Source: NCEH01 sp043195095 (GTDB taxonomy: Bacteria; Pseudomonadota; Alphaproteobacteria; Rhizobiales; Xanthobacteraceae). From it: DNA of 64,000 nucleotides. Position 1 is the stretch's first letter, and every line of letters begins with the position of its first letter. Where the stretch lies: NCBI RefSeq assembly GCF_043195095.1, contig NZ_JBAFWN010000004.1; one strand, given 5' to 3'. The translations under genes were made by a program, and so were the position numbers. Below the pieces are notes generated by a model. The model was not told the DNA's origin. It saw nothing but the letters and a program-made list of their open reading frames with translations, and did not search any database. Shown piece by piece: positions 7,032 through 15,773 of this stretch.

Positions 7032-8738
7032 TTATGCCGGGCCGCCCGGGGCGCTGATCGCGGCTGGGCCCTGCCACCGCGCCGCACGGATCCGCGCCAC
7101 GAGGGCCGCGATCAACCCCAGCGAGAATGCGATGATTTCAGGTTCCACAGCGATGCGGAAACGCATGTTCTCGGTCAGTTCCACGGCGTTGAAGAAGAGC
7201 GCGCCGTAGGTCACCACCGCCAGCAGCAAAACCAGCTTTCCATCGAATATGCCGGGGCGCTTGCGCCACCGGAGCGTGAGATCCGCGATAAAAGCCAGCG
7301 GCGTTACAAAGTGCAAAATGAAAAAGAAGAACGTGTCGAACGCAAGCAGGCGGATCGACGGCAGGGAAATTGGCTCCGGGATCTTGATTTGGAACGTCCC
7401 TTCATTGACCCAGGCGGTCTGCGGTCGCCAGTCGAACGTCAGGTCCGCGATGCTGGCCAGACGAGGCTCCAGAAACAGGGGGCCGACGAACATTCTCCCA
7501 TAATTCAAAATCGGCTCCCAATATATGCGGTAGGATCGCAAGAATTTATCCAACAAAAACGGGCCTAAGAGGCCAAAATTGGCTTTGACCGCTTTCAGAT
7601 ATTCCACCGACAGCATTTGAACCGCGATGGAATTGACCGCTCGGTTGGTGCCGCGCAGCTCCGCGTCGATCTGGGCCTGCTTTTGACGCACGTCGTCGGG
7701 GACAAAAGACATCACGGCGGGCGGCACCCATTCGACCACGCCTTTTTCCTGCATGAGCCGGACGAACCAGTCTGCGCTCGGGCTGCCGGGCTTGGCCACG
7801 GCGTCGATGAAGCGCTTTGCATCCGCCTCGGTCTGGAACAGCCCATGCATCACGCTGATGCCGCCCCATGAGGACGCGGTGGGGCTGAAATAACCGTACA
7901 CGGCATAGGTTTTCAGCGCCCATCCGCCTTGCAGCACGATCACCGGGAGGAGGAAAACCAGCATGGCGCGCAGGCCGCGGTTCCAGGCCAGGACGAAGGC
8001 GATGGGCACGGAAATAAACGACAGGGACGACCGTGTCAGTATGGCGAGCGCCGTGCTCAGACCGGCCAAAAGGATGAACTTGCGGACGGTGCGGTCGGGC
8101 GCCGGTGCGTCGAAGGCGATGCAGAGGAAATAGCTCGCCAGCAAGGTCAGGAACATGCCCAGCGTTTCATAAAAAAGCTGGCCGAACGAATAGGCTTCGA
8201 TCACCAGCAGGTCCGTGGAGCATGCGAACACAAGCGCCATGCCGGCGCTCACGAGCAAGCCGCACCCGAGCCGCGCCAGAAGGAGAAAGAGCACCACCCC
8301 GCTCGCACTGCCGATCGCCGTCTGGAGAACGTAGAGCCAGCGCGCGACGCTGACCGGCCACTCCGCCAGATTCACGATCACGCCAAAGATGAGCTGCGGA
8401 ATCGGAGGTGTTTGCTGGAGATACCAAAGCGTCTTGAGGAATTCGAACCTGAATCCATCACGGCGGAGAATTTGCATCGTCAACCGGGACTGGTTGACCT
8501 CGGCGGATTGGTCGAGCGCATCGCCAATGGTGAGGCCGAGATAAAGACGTTGCAGCACGACCACAACCACGATGGCCACCGCGCATGCGAGGCGCGGATG
8601 GGCGCGCAAGCCGGCGATGGCGCGGGCGGCAAGAAGGGCAAGAGGAGCAACAGGCGAGTGTCTCCCGTCCCCCGCGTCTGCGCCGCGGCGGGCTTGAGCG
8701 GCGCGGGGGTCACGCTTCTGGCCAGTCATCCTGAACAT
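7032..8738 (-). CDS. Multi-pass membrane protein, glycosyltransferase 39-like
   Basis: The 568-residue protein has a hydrophobic helix near residue 50, then a periplasmic-looking loop with acidic residues (DALDQSAEVNQS), then about ten more hydrophobic segments. A soluble stretch occupies roughly residues 290-420. The arrangement resembles GT-C fold enzymes of the ArnT/PMT (GT39/GT83) type, which use polyprenyl-phosphate sugars. There is no decisive motif, so the assignment is tentative. The gene stands alone between two 91-bp direct repeats and separates the dehydrogenase from the ABC operon, as if inserted there. The start at 8738 has GGAG five bases upstream; an ATG at 8729 is possible. 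Confidence 0.55.
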   Translation of the reverse strand: MFRMTGQKRDPRAAQARRGADAGDGRHSPVAPLALLAARAIAGLRAHPRLACAVAIVVVVVLQRLYLGLTIGDALDQSAEVNQSRLTMQILRRDGFRFEFLKTLWYLQQTPPIPQLIFGVIVNLAEWPVSVARWLYVLQTAIGSASGVVLFLLLARLGCGLLVSAGMALVFACSTDLLVIEAYSFGQLFYETLGMFLTLLASYFLCIAFDAPAPDRTVRKFILLAGLSTALAILTRSSLSFISVPIAFVLAWNRGLRAMLVFLLPVIVLQGGWALKTYAVYGYFSPTASSWGGISVMHGLFQTEADAKRFIDAVAKPGSPSADWFVRLMQEKGVVEWVPPAVMSFVPDDVRQKQAQIDAELRGTNRAVNSIAVQMLSVEYLKAVKANFGLLGPFLLDKFLRSYRIYWEPILNYGRMFVGPLFLEPRLASIADLTFDWRPQTAWVNEGTFQIKIPEPISLPSIRLLAFDTFFFFILHFVTPLAFIADLTLRWRKRPGIFDGKLVLLLAVVTYGALFFNAVELTENMRFRIAVEPEIIAFSLGLIAALVARIRAARWQGPAAISAPGGPA

Positions 8739-9096
8739 TTGCTCCGGCAGAAACGCGTTCAAGGTGCAGGGCGCACGCGCCACCGCGGACACCTGCCCGC
8801 GTGCGCGGGGGCAGCGCGGCACTTTAATAACACCGATGGATGGGAAGGCGGAAAGCGGCGGAGCACCGCATCATGCCGCAGTGCGAAACGAGGAAAGCGG
8901 TGCAAAAAAACTGTTGTAAAGCCCACGAGTCGGAGCTTAACATCCAACATAGTCCAACAGAAAGTCCAACATTCCTTCGGCGCCGCGACCTGCTCTCCGA
9001 CCCTTCGGACGGGACCGGCGGCGCTGTGCCGGAGGAACTGGGGGGTGAAGATTGGACACGAAATCAGAACCACCAGACCATTCCAGAGGATCGACA
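8739..9096. other. Intergenic stretch with repeat copy 2 and likely control region of the ABC operon
   Basis: This 358-base stretch contains the second 91-bp repeat copy. Within that copy TTGTAA (8914-8919) and TAACAT (8938-8943), 18 bases apart, could form a weak promoter for the operon starting at 9097. In the other repeat copy the -10-like bases are changed. Confidence 0.4.
8882..8972 (+). repeat. 91-bp direct repeat, copy 2
   Basis: This copy matches 6790-6880. It ends with CCAACAT, CCAACAG and CCAACAT at 8944, 8954 and 8966, roughly one helical turn apart, and has an inverted CTGTTG at 8911. These are plausible half-sites for a DNA-binding protein. The operon's own DeoR-type regulator is a candidate, which is inference only. 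Confidence 0.85.
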
Positions 9097-10245
9097 ATGA
9101 CCATTTCCAGACGGTCTGTGCTCAAGGGCATGGCGGCCGGCGGCCTTGCGATGGCGGGCGGCCCGTTCGCCATGACCGGCTCCGCCTTCGCGGCGCGCGA
9201 GAAGGAGCTGAACATCCTGTGCTGGGAGGGCTATAATTCCGCCCAGGTGCTGGATCCGTTCCGCAAGAAAACCGGCGCCACGGTGAAGGCGGAGAGCCTC
9301 ACCAATGATCCCACCATGATCAACCGCCTGCGCGCGGGCGAAATCAATGTGTGGGACCTGATCAACGTCAACAATCCCTGGGCCCGCAAGGTCATGTATC
9401 CGGAGAAGCTGATCAAGCCGCTCCCGAAGGACGAGTTCGAGCCGTTCTTCGCCAAGATGCTGCCCATGTTCAAATGGCCTTACAAATGGGCCATGAGCGA
9501 CGACGGCAAGGAATTGCTCGGCTCCTGCCAGCGGTTTGGGCCCTATTCCTTCGTGGTGAACACCAAGAAGATCGACCGCAAGACCGCCGAGAGCACCGGC
9601 TGGGACCTGTTCAACGATCCCAAGCTCTCGGGCAAGTACGGCATCCTGGAATCCGACGATTGGAACGTGTTCAACATCTTCCTGGTCGCCGGCATCGACC
9701 CGTTCAAGGTCCACACGCCGGAGGAACTGGCCAAGTTCGAGGACACCGCGAAGAAGGTGTTCAAGGGCGCCAAGCTCATCGGCGACATCGCCGCCATGAA
9801 CCAGGCGCTGGTGTCCGGTGAAATCGACCTGCACCTCACCGGCGGCACCTATTCGGTCTCGCCCGCCCGCGCCGACGGTTATCCCGAGCTGCGCGGCATC
9901 ACCCCGCTCAAGGGTCCGCTGCCGGGCGGCAAGGGCGGCGTCTCGTGGATCGAGGTGACCTCCACGGTCAATAATCCCAACCCCACCCCGCTGGCGGTGG
10001 AGTTCCTGAAATATGTGCAGGCGCCGGAAGTGGCCCACACGGTGGCGTTCGCGGAAGGCACGTTCAACCCGGTCGCCCAGATGGGCAATCCGGACTGCTT
10101 CAAGCTGTTCAGCAAGAAGGAGCTGGAAGCCATCCAGTGGGACAGCCTGGACGAGGAGATGGATCGTTCCGTCGAGTACGACATCGTGCCCGATTACGAC
10201 AAGGCGCTCGATCTCATGAACGCCGCCAAGCGCGTGCGGGGGTAG
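9097..10245 (+). CDS. Polyamine-type ABC transporter substrate-binding protein (PotD/PotF-like)
   Basis: The 382-residue product begins with a Tat-like signal (SRRSVLKGMAAGG, with two arginines) ending near SAFAA. The mature protein starts KELNILCWEGYNSA, the hallmark of the spermidine/putrescine-binding PotD family, and continues with the family pattern of a bacterial extracellular solute-binding protein. It delivers a small cationic or amide-like solute to the permeases encoded next. The actual ligand is not readable. AGAGGA lies seven bases before the ATG. It is followed after 250 bases by the ATPase gene; a palindromic repeat fills that gap. Confidence 0.88.
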   Translation: MTISRRSVLKGMAAGGLAMAGGPFAMTGSAFAAREKELNILCWEGYNSAQVLDPFRKKTGATVKAESLTNDPTMINRLRAGEINVWDLINVNNPWARKVMYPEKLIKPLPKDEFEPFFAKMLPMFKWPYKWAMSDDGKELLGSCQRFGPYSFVVNTKKIDRKTAESTGWDLFNDPKLSGKYGILESDDWNVFNIFLVAGIDPFKVHTPEELAKFEDTAKKVFKGAKLIGDIAAMNQALVSGEIDLHLTGGTYSVSPARADGYPELRGITPLKGPLPGGKGGVSWIEVTSTVNNPNPTPLAVEFLKYVQAPEVAHTVAFAEGTFNPVAQMGNPDCFKLFSKKELEAIQWDSLDEEMDRSVEYDIVPDYDKALDLMNAAKRVRG

Positions 10246-10292
10246 GGCTCCGGTTTCGCTTCCCCGTTTTCCCCTCCCCCTATCGTGGCGTT

Positions 10293-10429
10293 CCCCCTCC
10301 CTAACCCTCCCCCGCACGCGGGAGAGGGGACAGGTGGGAAGGGGACGGGGTGGTGGGAAAGGGAATGGCTCCCTCAAAAAGCACCGATGCGCTCCCTCTC
10401 CCGCTTGCGGGGGAGGGGTGGGGAGGGGG
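10293..10429. repeat. C-rich palindromic intergenic element, copy A
   Basis: The left arm CCCCCTCCCTAACCCTCC (10293 on) is complementary to the right arm ending GGGGTGGGGAGGGGG (to 10429). Each arm holds its own small hairpin around CCCGC(A)CGCGGG and CCCGCTTGCGGG. A second copy lies at 16580-16704. It sits between the binding-protein and ATPase genes of one operon, so it may adjust their relative mRNA levels. Confidence 0.8.
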
Positions 10430-10495
10430 CCGTAGGGCGCATGAGCCCCCGCCCGACTTTCACCCGCCTTGCCTTTTCGCCTGTCGAGACCCGTG

Positions 10496-11584
10496 ATGAC
10501 CCAAGAAGCCGCGCCGAAACTGCCCATCCTGCAACTGGTCGGGGTGCGCAAGACCTTCAATGATTTCGTCGCCGTCGAGAAGATCGACCTCGATGTGATC
10601 GAAGGAGAATTCCTCACCATCGTCGGCCCCTCGGGCTCGGGCAAGACCACGCTGCTGCGCATGCTCGCGGGCATGGACCAGCCGAGCGAGGGCAACATCA
10701 CGCTGCACGGCGAGCGCATCAACGAGGTGCCGCCCAACAAGCGGCCGACTTGCCTCGTGTTCCAGTCGTTGGCCCTGTTTCCCCACAAGAGCGTGGGCGA
10801 CAACATCGAATTCCCGCTGAAGGTGCGCGGCGTCGACGCCAAGGCGCGCAAGGCCCGCGCGCTGGAGCTGATGCGCGTGGTACGCCTGCCGGAAAGCTAT
10901 TATTCCAAGAATGTCATGAAGTGCTCGGGCGGCGAGCGCCAGCGCGTCGCGCTCGCCCGTGCGCTCGCCTATGACCCGGAAGTGCTGTTCTTCGATGAGC
11001 CGCTCTCCGCCATCGACTACAAGCTGAAGAAGGTGCTGGAGAAGGAATTGAAGGATCTCCACAAGGAGACCGGCAAGACCTTCATCTACATCACCCATTC
11101 GCTGGAAGAGGCGATGGTGATGTCGGACCGCATCGGCGTCATGCGCGCCGGAAGGCTGGTGCAGGTGGGCACGCCGGAACAGATCTATAATCATCCCGTG
11201 GACCGCTTCGTCTCCGAATTCGTCGGCGAGGTGAACGTCATCGAGGTGAAGAAGGGCGAGGACGGCGCGCCCTGGCGCGGGGTCGACGTGCCCGGCGCCT
11301 TCCATGTGCGCGCGCCCGAGGAGGATGCCGAGGCGGACCACGCCTTCGTGGTCATCCGCCCGGAATATCTGCGCTTCCTTGGCGCCGGAGACAGCGCCCA
11401 GAACAGCCTGAAGGGCACGGTCTATAACGAATATTCGCTCGGCTCGCGGATCCAGTACCAGGTGCGCGTGGGCGAGAAGGTGATGTTGGTGGAGCTGTCG
11501 CGCTCCAAGGCCCTGCCGATCGCGGCGGACCGCAGCGTGACGGTGGGCTGGGATGCCGCCGACGCCATCACGGTGCGGGCCTGA
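10496..11584 (+). CDS. ABC transporter ATP-binding protein (PotA-like)
   Basis: The 362-residue ATPase has Walker A GPSGSGKTT, Q-loop LVFQSLALFPH, a signature motif reading CSGGERQR (usually LSGGQ), Walker B VLFFDEPLSA and the switch histidine in YITHS. The C-terminal ~120 residues form a TOBE/MOP-like regulatory domain typical of the polyamine/iron subgroup. It energises import by the two permeases encoded 3 and 3 bases downstream of one another. The start ATG at 10496 follows the palindromic element by 66 bases. Confidence 0.9.
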   Translation: MTQEAAPKLPILQLVGVRKTFNDFVAVEKIDLDVIEGEFLTIVGPSGSGKTTLLRMLAGMDQPSEGNITLHGERINEVPPNKRPTCLVFQSLALFPHKSVGDNIEFPLKVRGVDAKARKARALELMRVVRLPESYYSKNVMKCSGGERQRVALARALAYDPEVLFFDEPLSAIDYKLKKVLEKELKDLHKETGKTFIYITHSLEEAMVMSDRIGVMRAGRLVQVGTPEQIYNHPVDRFVSEFVGEVNVIEVKKGEDGAPWRGVDVPGAFHVRAPEEDAEADHAFVVIRPEYLRFLGAGDSAQNSLKGTVYNEYSLGSRIQYQVRVGEKVMLVELSRSKALPIAADRSVTVGWDAADAITVRA

Positions 11585-11587
11585 GCC

Positions 11588-12514
11588 ATGGCGCACACCA
11601 CCCTTTCCCATCCCGCGGCCCCGGTCGCGCTTGAGGCGGCGCCCGCAGCGCCCACCCGGCGCGACGCGCTGCTCTCGCTCGGCGCGCGGTGCGCGCTGCC
11701 GGTGATCGTGCTGCTGGCCGTGGGCTTCGTGGCGCCGCTGATCGCCATCTTCGCCTATTCCTTCGCCAAGCCCCGCACGTTCGAAGTGTTCCGCTCCTTC
11801 ACGCTCGTGAATTACGCGGAGATCTTCAATATCGACAACACGGTGTGGCTGTCCTTCTTGTGGTCTTTGGGCTTTGCCTTCGCCACTTGCGCGCTGCTGG
11901 CGGTGATCGCCTATCCCATCGCCTATGGCCTCAACCGCGTGTTCGGGAAGTGGTCGTCGCTGGTGTCGATCCTGTTCGTGTTCCCGCTGTTCGTGTCGGA
12001 GAATGTGCGGCTCTATGGCTGGGTGCTGTTCTTCATCAAGAACGGCGTGCTCGACGGCACGCTGAAAATGCTGGGTTTCGAGGGCGGGCCGCAGATCCTG
12101 TATCAGCCGCCCATGATCCTCGCCGGCATGCTCTATGTGTATCTGCCCTTCATGCTGTTTCCCATGACACTGGGCCTTGCCATGGTGCCGCGCGACCTGA
12201 TCGACGCGGCGCGCGATCTCGGCGCCAACCGCTGGCAGATCTGGCGCGAGGTGGAAGTGCCGCTGGCCATGCCGGGCATTCTCATCGGCATGCTGCTGAC
12301 CTTCGTGCTCGGCATCGGCGCGGTGGCGGAGGCGAAGATTCTCGGCGGGCAGTCGGTGATCGTGATTTCCCACGACATCGAGATCGCCTTCACCTATTCG
12401 CAGAACTGGCCGCTCGGCTCGGCGCTGGCGGTGGTGGTGACGGTGTTCATCGGCGCGCTCACGCTCGCGGTGTTCTCGCGCCTCGATCTCGACCGCCTGC
12501 TGGGGAGGCGCTGA
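11588..12514 (+). CDS. ABC transporter permease 1 (PotB-like)
   Basis: The 308-residue protein has about six hydrophobic helices. The ABC-permease EAA loop is present at about residues 205-225 (DAARDLGANRWQIWREVEVPL), contacting the ATPase. It is the first of two permease subunits of the polyamine-type importer. It begins 3 bases after the ATPase stop and ends 3 bases before the next permease start, so translation is probably coupled. Confidence 0.88.
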   Translation: MAHTTLSHPAAPVALEAAPAAPTRRDALLSLGARCALPVIVLLAVGFVAPLIAIFAYSFAKPRTFEVFRSFTLVNYAEIFNIDNTVWLSFLWSLGFAFATCALLAVIAYPIAYGLNRVFGKWSSLVSILFVFPLFVSENVRLYGWVLFFIKNGVLDGTLKMLGFEGGPQILYQPPMILAGMLYVYLPFMLFPMTLGLAMVPRDLIDAARDLGANRWQIWREVEVPLAMPGILIGMLLTFVLGIGAVAEAKILGGQSVIVISHDIEIAFTYSQNWPLGSALAVVVTVFIGALTLAVFSRLDLDRLLGRR

Positions 12515-12517
12515 ACC

Positions 12518-13318
12518 ATGGAACAGGAAAAGGCCCGCACGCGCCTCTTCATCTGGCTCTGGACCGCCTTCGTCGTGGTCCTGCTGTATCTGCCGATCTT
12601 CTGTGGGGCGCTGGCGAGCGTCTCCAAGGGGCGCTATTTCGCCTTCCCGATCCGCGCCTTCACCTCCGAATGGTGGGAGAAGACGGTGGATTCCATCGAG
12701 ATCGGCATGATCGTGCACACCTCGCTGCTGGTGGCGGCGCTGGTGACATTGCTCTCGGTGGTGGTTGCCTTCTTCGGCGCGCTCGCCTTCGCGCGCTATG
12801 ATTGGAAGGGCCGGCGGCTGTTCCAGAAGATCGTCATTTTGCCGATCTTCTTTCCCCAGCCGGTGCTCGGCCTGGCGCTGCTGCTGTGGTTCAGCGCGGC
12901 GGGCATCCAGACCTCGTGGCTTACCGCCGTGTTCGCCCATCTGGTGTGGATCGTGCCGGTGGTCACCTTGGTGATCGCGATCCAGGTCTACAGCTTCGAT
13001 CCCTCGCTGGAGGAAGCGGCCTTCGATCTCGGCGCCACCCGCTGGCAGGTGATGCGCGAAGTTACCCTTCCGATCCTGTGGCCCGGCATCTGGTCCGGCG
13101 CGCTGTTCGCCTTCCTGCTCTCCTGGGGCAATTTCCCGCTCTCGCTCTATACCGCCGGGGCGGATTCCACGGTGCCGAAATGGCTCTATTCCAAGATGGT
13201 GGCGGGCTATACGCCCATGGTGCCGGCGCTTGGAACCATGAGCACGCTCGGCGCCGCCAGCGCGCTGCTGCTGGGCGGGCTGGTGCTGTGGCTGCTGCGG
13301 CGGCGGGCTGTGGCATGA
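12518..13318 (+). CDS. ABC transporter permease 2 (PotC-like)
   Basis: The 266-residue inner-membrane protein has about six hydrophobic segments and the EAA motif in EEAAFDLGATRWQVMREV. It pairs with permease 1 to form the channel. Its TGA overlaps the ATG of the DeoR regulator (ATGA), so regulator and transporter are co-transcribed. Confidence 0.88.
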   Translation: MEQEKARTRLFIWLWTAFVVVLLYLPIFCGALASVSKGRYFAFPIRAFTSEWWEKTVDSIEIGMIVHTSLLVAALVTLLSVVVAFFGALAFARYDWKGRRLFQKIVILPIFFPQPVLGLALLLWFSAAGIQTSWLTAVFAHLVWIVPVVTLVIAIQVYSFDPSLEEAAFDLGATRWQVMREVTLPILWPGIWSGALFAFLLSWGNFPLSLYTAGADSTVPKWLYSKMVAGYTPMVPALGTMSTLGAASALLLGGLVLWLLRRRAVA

Positions 13319-14133
13319 GCACCGCCGGCGATGGCGCGCCGCCCGTGGCGGACAAGGCCAAACTCTCCAAGAAGGATCGCCATGCGCGCATCCTCGCCGA
13401 AATGCGCACCAGCTCCACCCTGCGGGTGTCGGAACTGGCGGCGGAGCTGGACGTCTCCACCGAGACCATCCGGCGCGACCTGTACGAACTCGGCGAGCGC
13501 GGGCTCATCAACCGCACCTATGGCGGGGCGGTGCGCCCGCTCGGCACCGAGCCGTCGGTGGCCGAGCGCCACCGCATGCTGGTGGAGGAGCGCGAGGCGA
13601 TCGCCGCCGCGACCGTGAAATTCCTGCGCCCGAACGAGGTGGTGGCCATCGGCGCCGGGGCGACCACCACGCACGTCGCGCGCCGCATGGCGGCGGAGTG
13701 CCGGGACATCACCGTCATCACCCATTCCTTTTCGGTGGCGACGGTGCTGGCGCCGAACCCCACCATCGCCGTGCTCATGTGCCCCGGCCGCTATGACGGG
13801 CGCGAGGGCATGATCGTGGGGGCGGAGACCATCGAGTTCCTGCAATCCTACAACGCCAATTGGGCGATCCTCGGCGCCACCGGCATCACCGCCGAGGGTT
13901 TCTCGGACGCCGAGGCGGCGGCCGCCTCCGTCTACAAGGCGATGATGCACCGGGCGGTGCAGACCATCGCTGTCGCCGACCATTCCAAATTCGACCAGCA
14001 GGCGCTCGCCATCTGGGGACGCTGGGCGGATGTGGGCCGGCTGATCACCGACGTCGCCCCGAGCGGCGCCATCGCCCGCGCCCTCCAGCGGGCCCGTGTC
14101 GAAGTCACCGTCGCCCGCAAGCGCGGCGCCTGA
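13315..14133 (+). CDS. DeoR/GlpR-family transcriptional regulator
   Basis: The 272-residue regulator has an N-terminal winged helix (LRVSELAAELDVSTETIRRD), the DeoR-family DNA-binding signature. The C-terminal sugar-phosphate-sensing domain starts with AIAAATVKFLRPNEVVAIGAG. DeoR proteins usually repress their own catabolic operon and are relieved by a phosphorylated intermediate. That fits the presence downstream of a small-molecule kinase and a phospho-lyase-like enzyme. It is the fifth gene of the operon. Candidate operators are the CAACA half-sites in the repeat at 8882-8972. Confidence 0.9.
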   Translation: MSTAGDGAPPVADKAKLSKKDRHARILAEMRTSSTLRVSELAAELDVSTETIRRDLYELGERGLINRTYGGAVRPLGTEPSVAERHRMLVEEREAIAAATVKFLRPNEVVAIGAGATTTHVARRMAAECRDITVITHSFSVATVLAPNPTIAVLMCPGRYDGREGMIVGAETIEFLQSYNANWAILGATGITAEGFSDAEAAAASVYKAMMHRAVQTIAVADHSKFDQQALAIWGRWADVGRLITDVAPSGAIARALQRARVEVTVARKRGA

Positions 14134-14143
14134 GGAACATCCC

Positions 14144-15043
14144 ATGTGGCAGGAAAAAGCCCCCGATCGGCGGATCGACCTCGAGATCCAGGGCCATCGC
14201 ATCGTCGCCTATGAATTCGGCACCGGCGATGAGGTGGTGCTGCTGCTGAACGGCGGCCCGGGCCTGCCGTGCGACTACATGCGCGAGGCGCATTCCTTTC
14301 TCGCGACCCACGGTTTCCGCGTGGTGGCGTTCGATCAATTGGGCTGCGGCGCCTCCGACCGGCCAACCGATCCCGCGCTCTGGTCCATCACTCGCTATGT
14401 GGAAGAGGTGGAGGCGGTGCGCCAGGCGCTGGGCCTCGGGCGGGTGCATCTCGCCGGCCATTCCTGGGGCGGCTGGCTCGCCATCGAATATGCGCTCACC
14501 TATCCCGATGCGGTGAAGAGCCTGTTGCTGGAGAACACCGCCGCAGACCTGCCGCATCTCATGAGCGAATTGCACCGCCTGCGCGATGCGCTCGGGCCGG
14601 AGACCTCCGCCATGCTGGCCCGGCATGAGGCGGACGGCACGCTCGCTCATCCCGAATATCAGGGCGCCATCACGGTGCTGAACTATCGCCACGTGTGCCG
14701 GCTGATGGAATGGCCCGCTCCGGTGATGCGCTCGCTCGCCGATTGGAACATGGCGCCCTACGAGGCCATGCAGGGGCCGAACGAATTCCTCTATATCGGC
14801 AATCTGAAGGACTGGTCGCGCCTCGCCGACCTGCCGCAGATCAGTGTTCCGGTGCTGATCCTGGTGGGGGCGCACGATGAGCAGACCCCGGCCTGCGCCG
14901 CCCTCATGAAGGCACAGCTGCCCCAGGCCGAGCTGCACGAATTTGCCCACTCCAGCCACATGCCCGCCTATGAGGAGGCTGAGGCGCACGGCGCCGTGCT
15001 GCTCTCCTTCCTCCAGCGCGTGGCGCAAGGGGTGTCGGCATGA
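14144..15043 (+). CDS. Alpha/beta hydrolase, proline iminopeptidase / amino-acid amidase type
   Basis: The 299-residue enzyme has the HGGPG-type oxyanion motif (NGGPGLPCDY), the nucleophile elbow GHSWGG, an Asp in VGAHDEQTP and the catalytic His in HSSHMP. This order is that of proline iminopeptidase-like serine hydrolases, which include L-amino-acid amidases. It has no signal peptide and so acts in the cytoplasm, presumably on the imported compound. The ATG follows GAGGAAC and lies 10 bases after the regulator gene. It overlaps the next gene by 4 bases. Confidence 0.85.
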   Translation: MWQEKAPDRRIDLEIQGHRIVAYEFGTGDEVVLLLNGGPGLPCDYMREAHSFLATHGFRVVAFDQLGCGASDRPTDPALWSITRYVEEVEAVRQALGLGRVHLAGHSWGGWLAIEYALTYPDAVKSLLLENTAADLPHLMSELHRLRDALGPETSAMLARHEADGTLAHPEYQGAITVLNYRHVCRLMEWPAPVMRSLADWNMAPYEAMQGPNEFLYIGNLKDWSRLADLPQISVPVLILVGAHDEQTPACAALMKAQLPQAELHEFAHSSHMPAYEEAEAHGAVLLSFLQRVAQGVSA

Positions 15044-15756
15044 GCAAGCCGCACTGGAAGCAGCGCAACCGCTCGCTCTATTACGCCAATGCGCCCGCGC
15101 CGGACGATCCGGAGCTCGATCCCGCCACCACGGCGCTGCTCGTGATCGACGTGCAGAACACCTATCTGGAACGGCCGGCGCGCGCGGCTCTCACCGGCGC
15201 GGAGCTTGCCCATTACGAGGCCTGGACGCCGTTCCATGATCGCATGCACGCCCAGGTGATCCCCGGCATCGCCGAGGCGCTCAAGCTGTTTCGTGGCAGG
15301 GGCATGGAGGTGCTGTTCGCGCGCATCGCCTGCCAGACCCAGGACGGGCGCGAGCGCTCGCTGAGCCAGAAGAAGCCCGGCTTCAACAATCTGCTGCTGC
15401 CGAAGGATGAGCACGCCTCCCAGATCGTGCCGGAGCTTGCGCCGGTGGGGGACGAGATCGTCGTCACCAAGACCACCGACAGCGCGCTGACCGGCACCAA
15501 TCTGCGGCTGGTCCTGCACAATCTCGGAATCCGCACGGTCGTCTGCGTCGGCATCTTCACCGACCAGTGCGTCTCCTCCACCGTGCGCAGCCTCGCCGAT
15601 GAGAGCTTCGATGTGGTGGTGCTGGAGGATCTGTGCGCCGCCGCGAGCCTGGACCTGCACGCGCAGGAACTGGCGATCCTCAACATGATCTATTGCAACG
15701 TGATGGAGCTTTCCGAGTTCGCGGCCCTGCTGGCGGCGCAGGAGACGGTGCGATGA
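15040..15756 (+). CDS. Cysteine hydrolase, isochorismatase-like amidase family
   Basis: The 238-residue protein has the isochorismatase-fold triad: Asp in LLVIDVQN, Lys in VTKTTDSA and Cys in FTDQCVSST. The cysteine identifies it as an amidase/N-carbamoyl hydrolase type and not a true isochorismatase, which lacks it. It probably cleaves an amide or carbamoyl bond in the pathway of the cluster. Its ATG overlaps the upstream stop (ATGA). Immediately downstream is a 770-base tandem repeat. Confidence 0.85.
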   Translation: MSKPHWKQRNRSLYYANAPAPDDPELDPATTALLVIDVQNTYLERPARAALTGAELAHYEAWTPFHDRMHAQVIPGIAEALKLFRGRGMEVLFARIACQTQDGRERSLSQKKPGFNNLLLPKDEHASQIVPELAPVGDEIVVTKTTDSALTGTNLRLVLHNLGIRTVVCVGIFTDQCVSSTVRSLADESFDVVVLEDLCAAASLDLHAQELAILNMIYCNVMELSEFAALLAAQETVR

Positions 15757-15773
15757 GCGGGTTGAGCTTTCGT

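Noticed and set aside
6790..8972. Composite transposon or integrative element bounded by the 91-bp repeats
   Set aside because: There is no transposase or integrase gene, no terminal inverted repeats and no visible target duplication. Recombination by duplication is simpler.
10460..12940. 826-codon open frame on the minus strand opposite the ABC importer genes
   Set aside because: It is antisense to three well-supported genes and its peptide is a His/Arg/Glu-rich shadow typical of GC-rich DNA.
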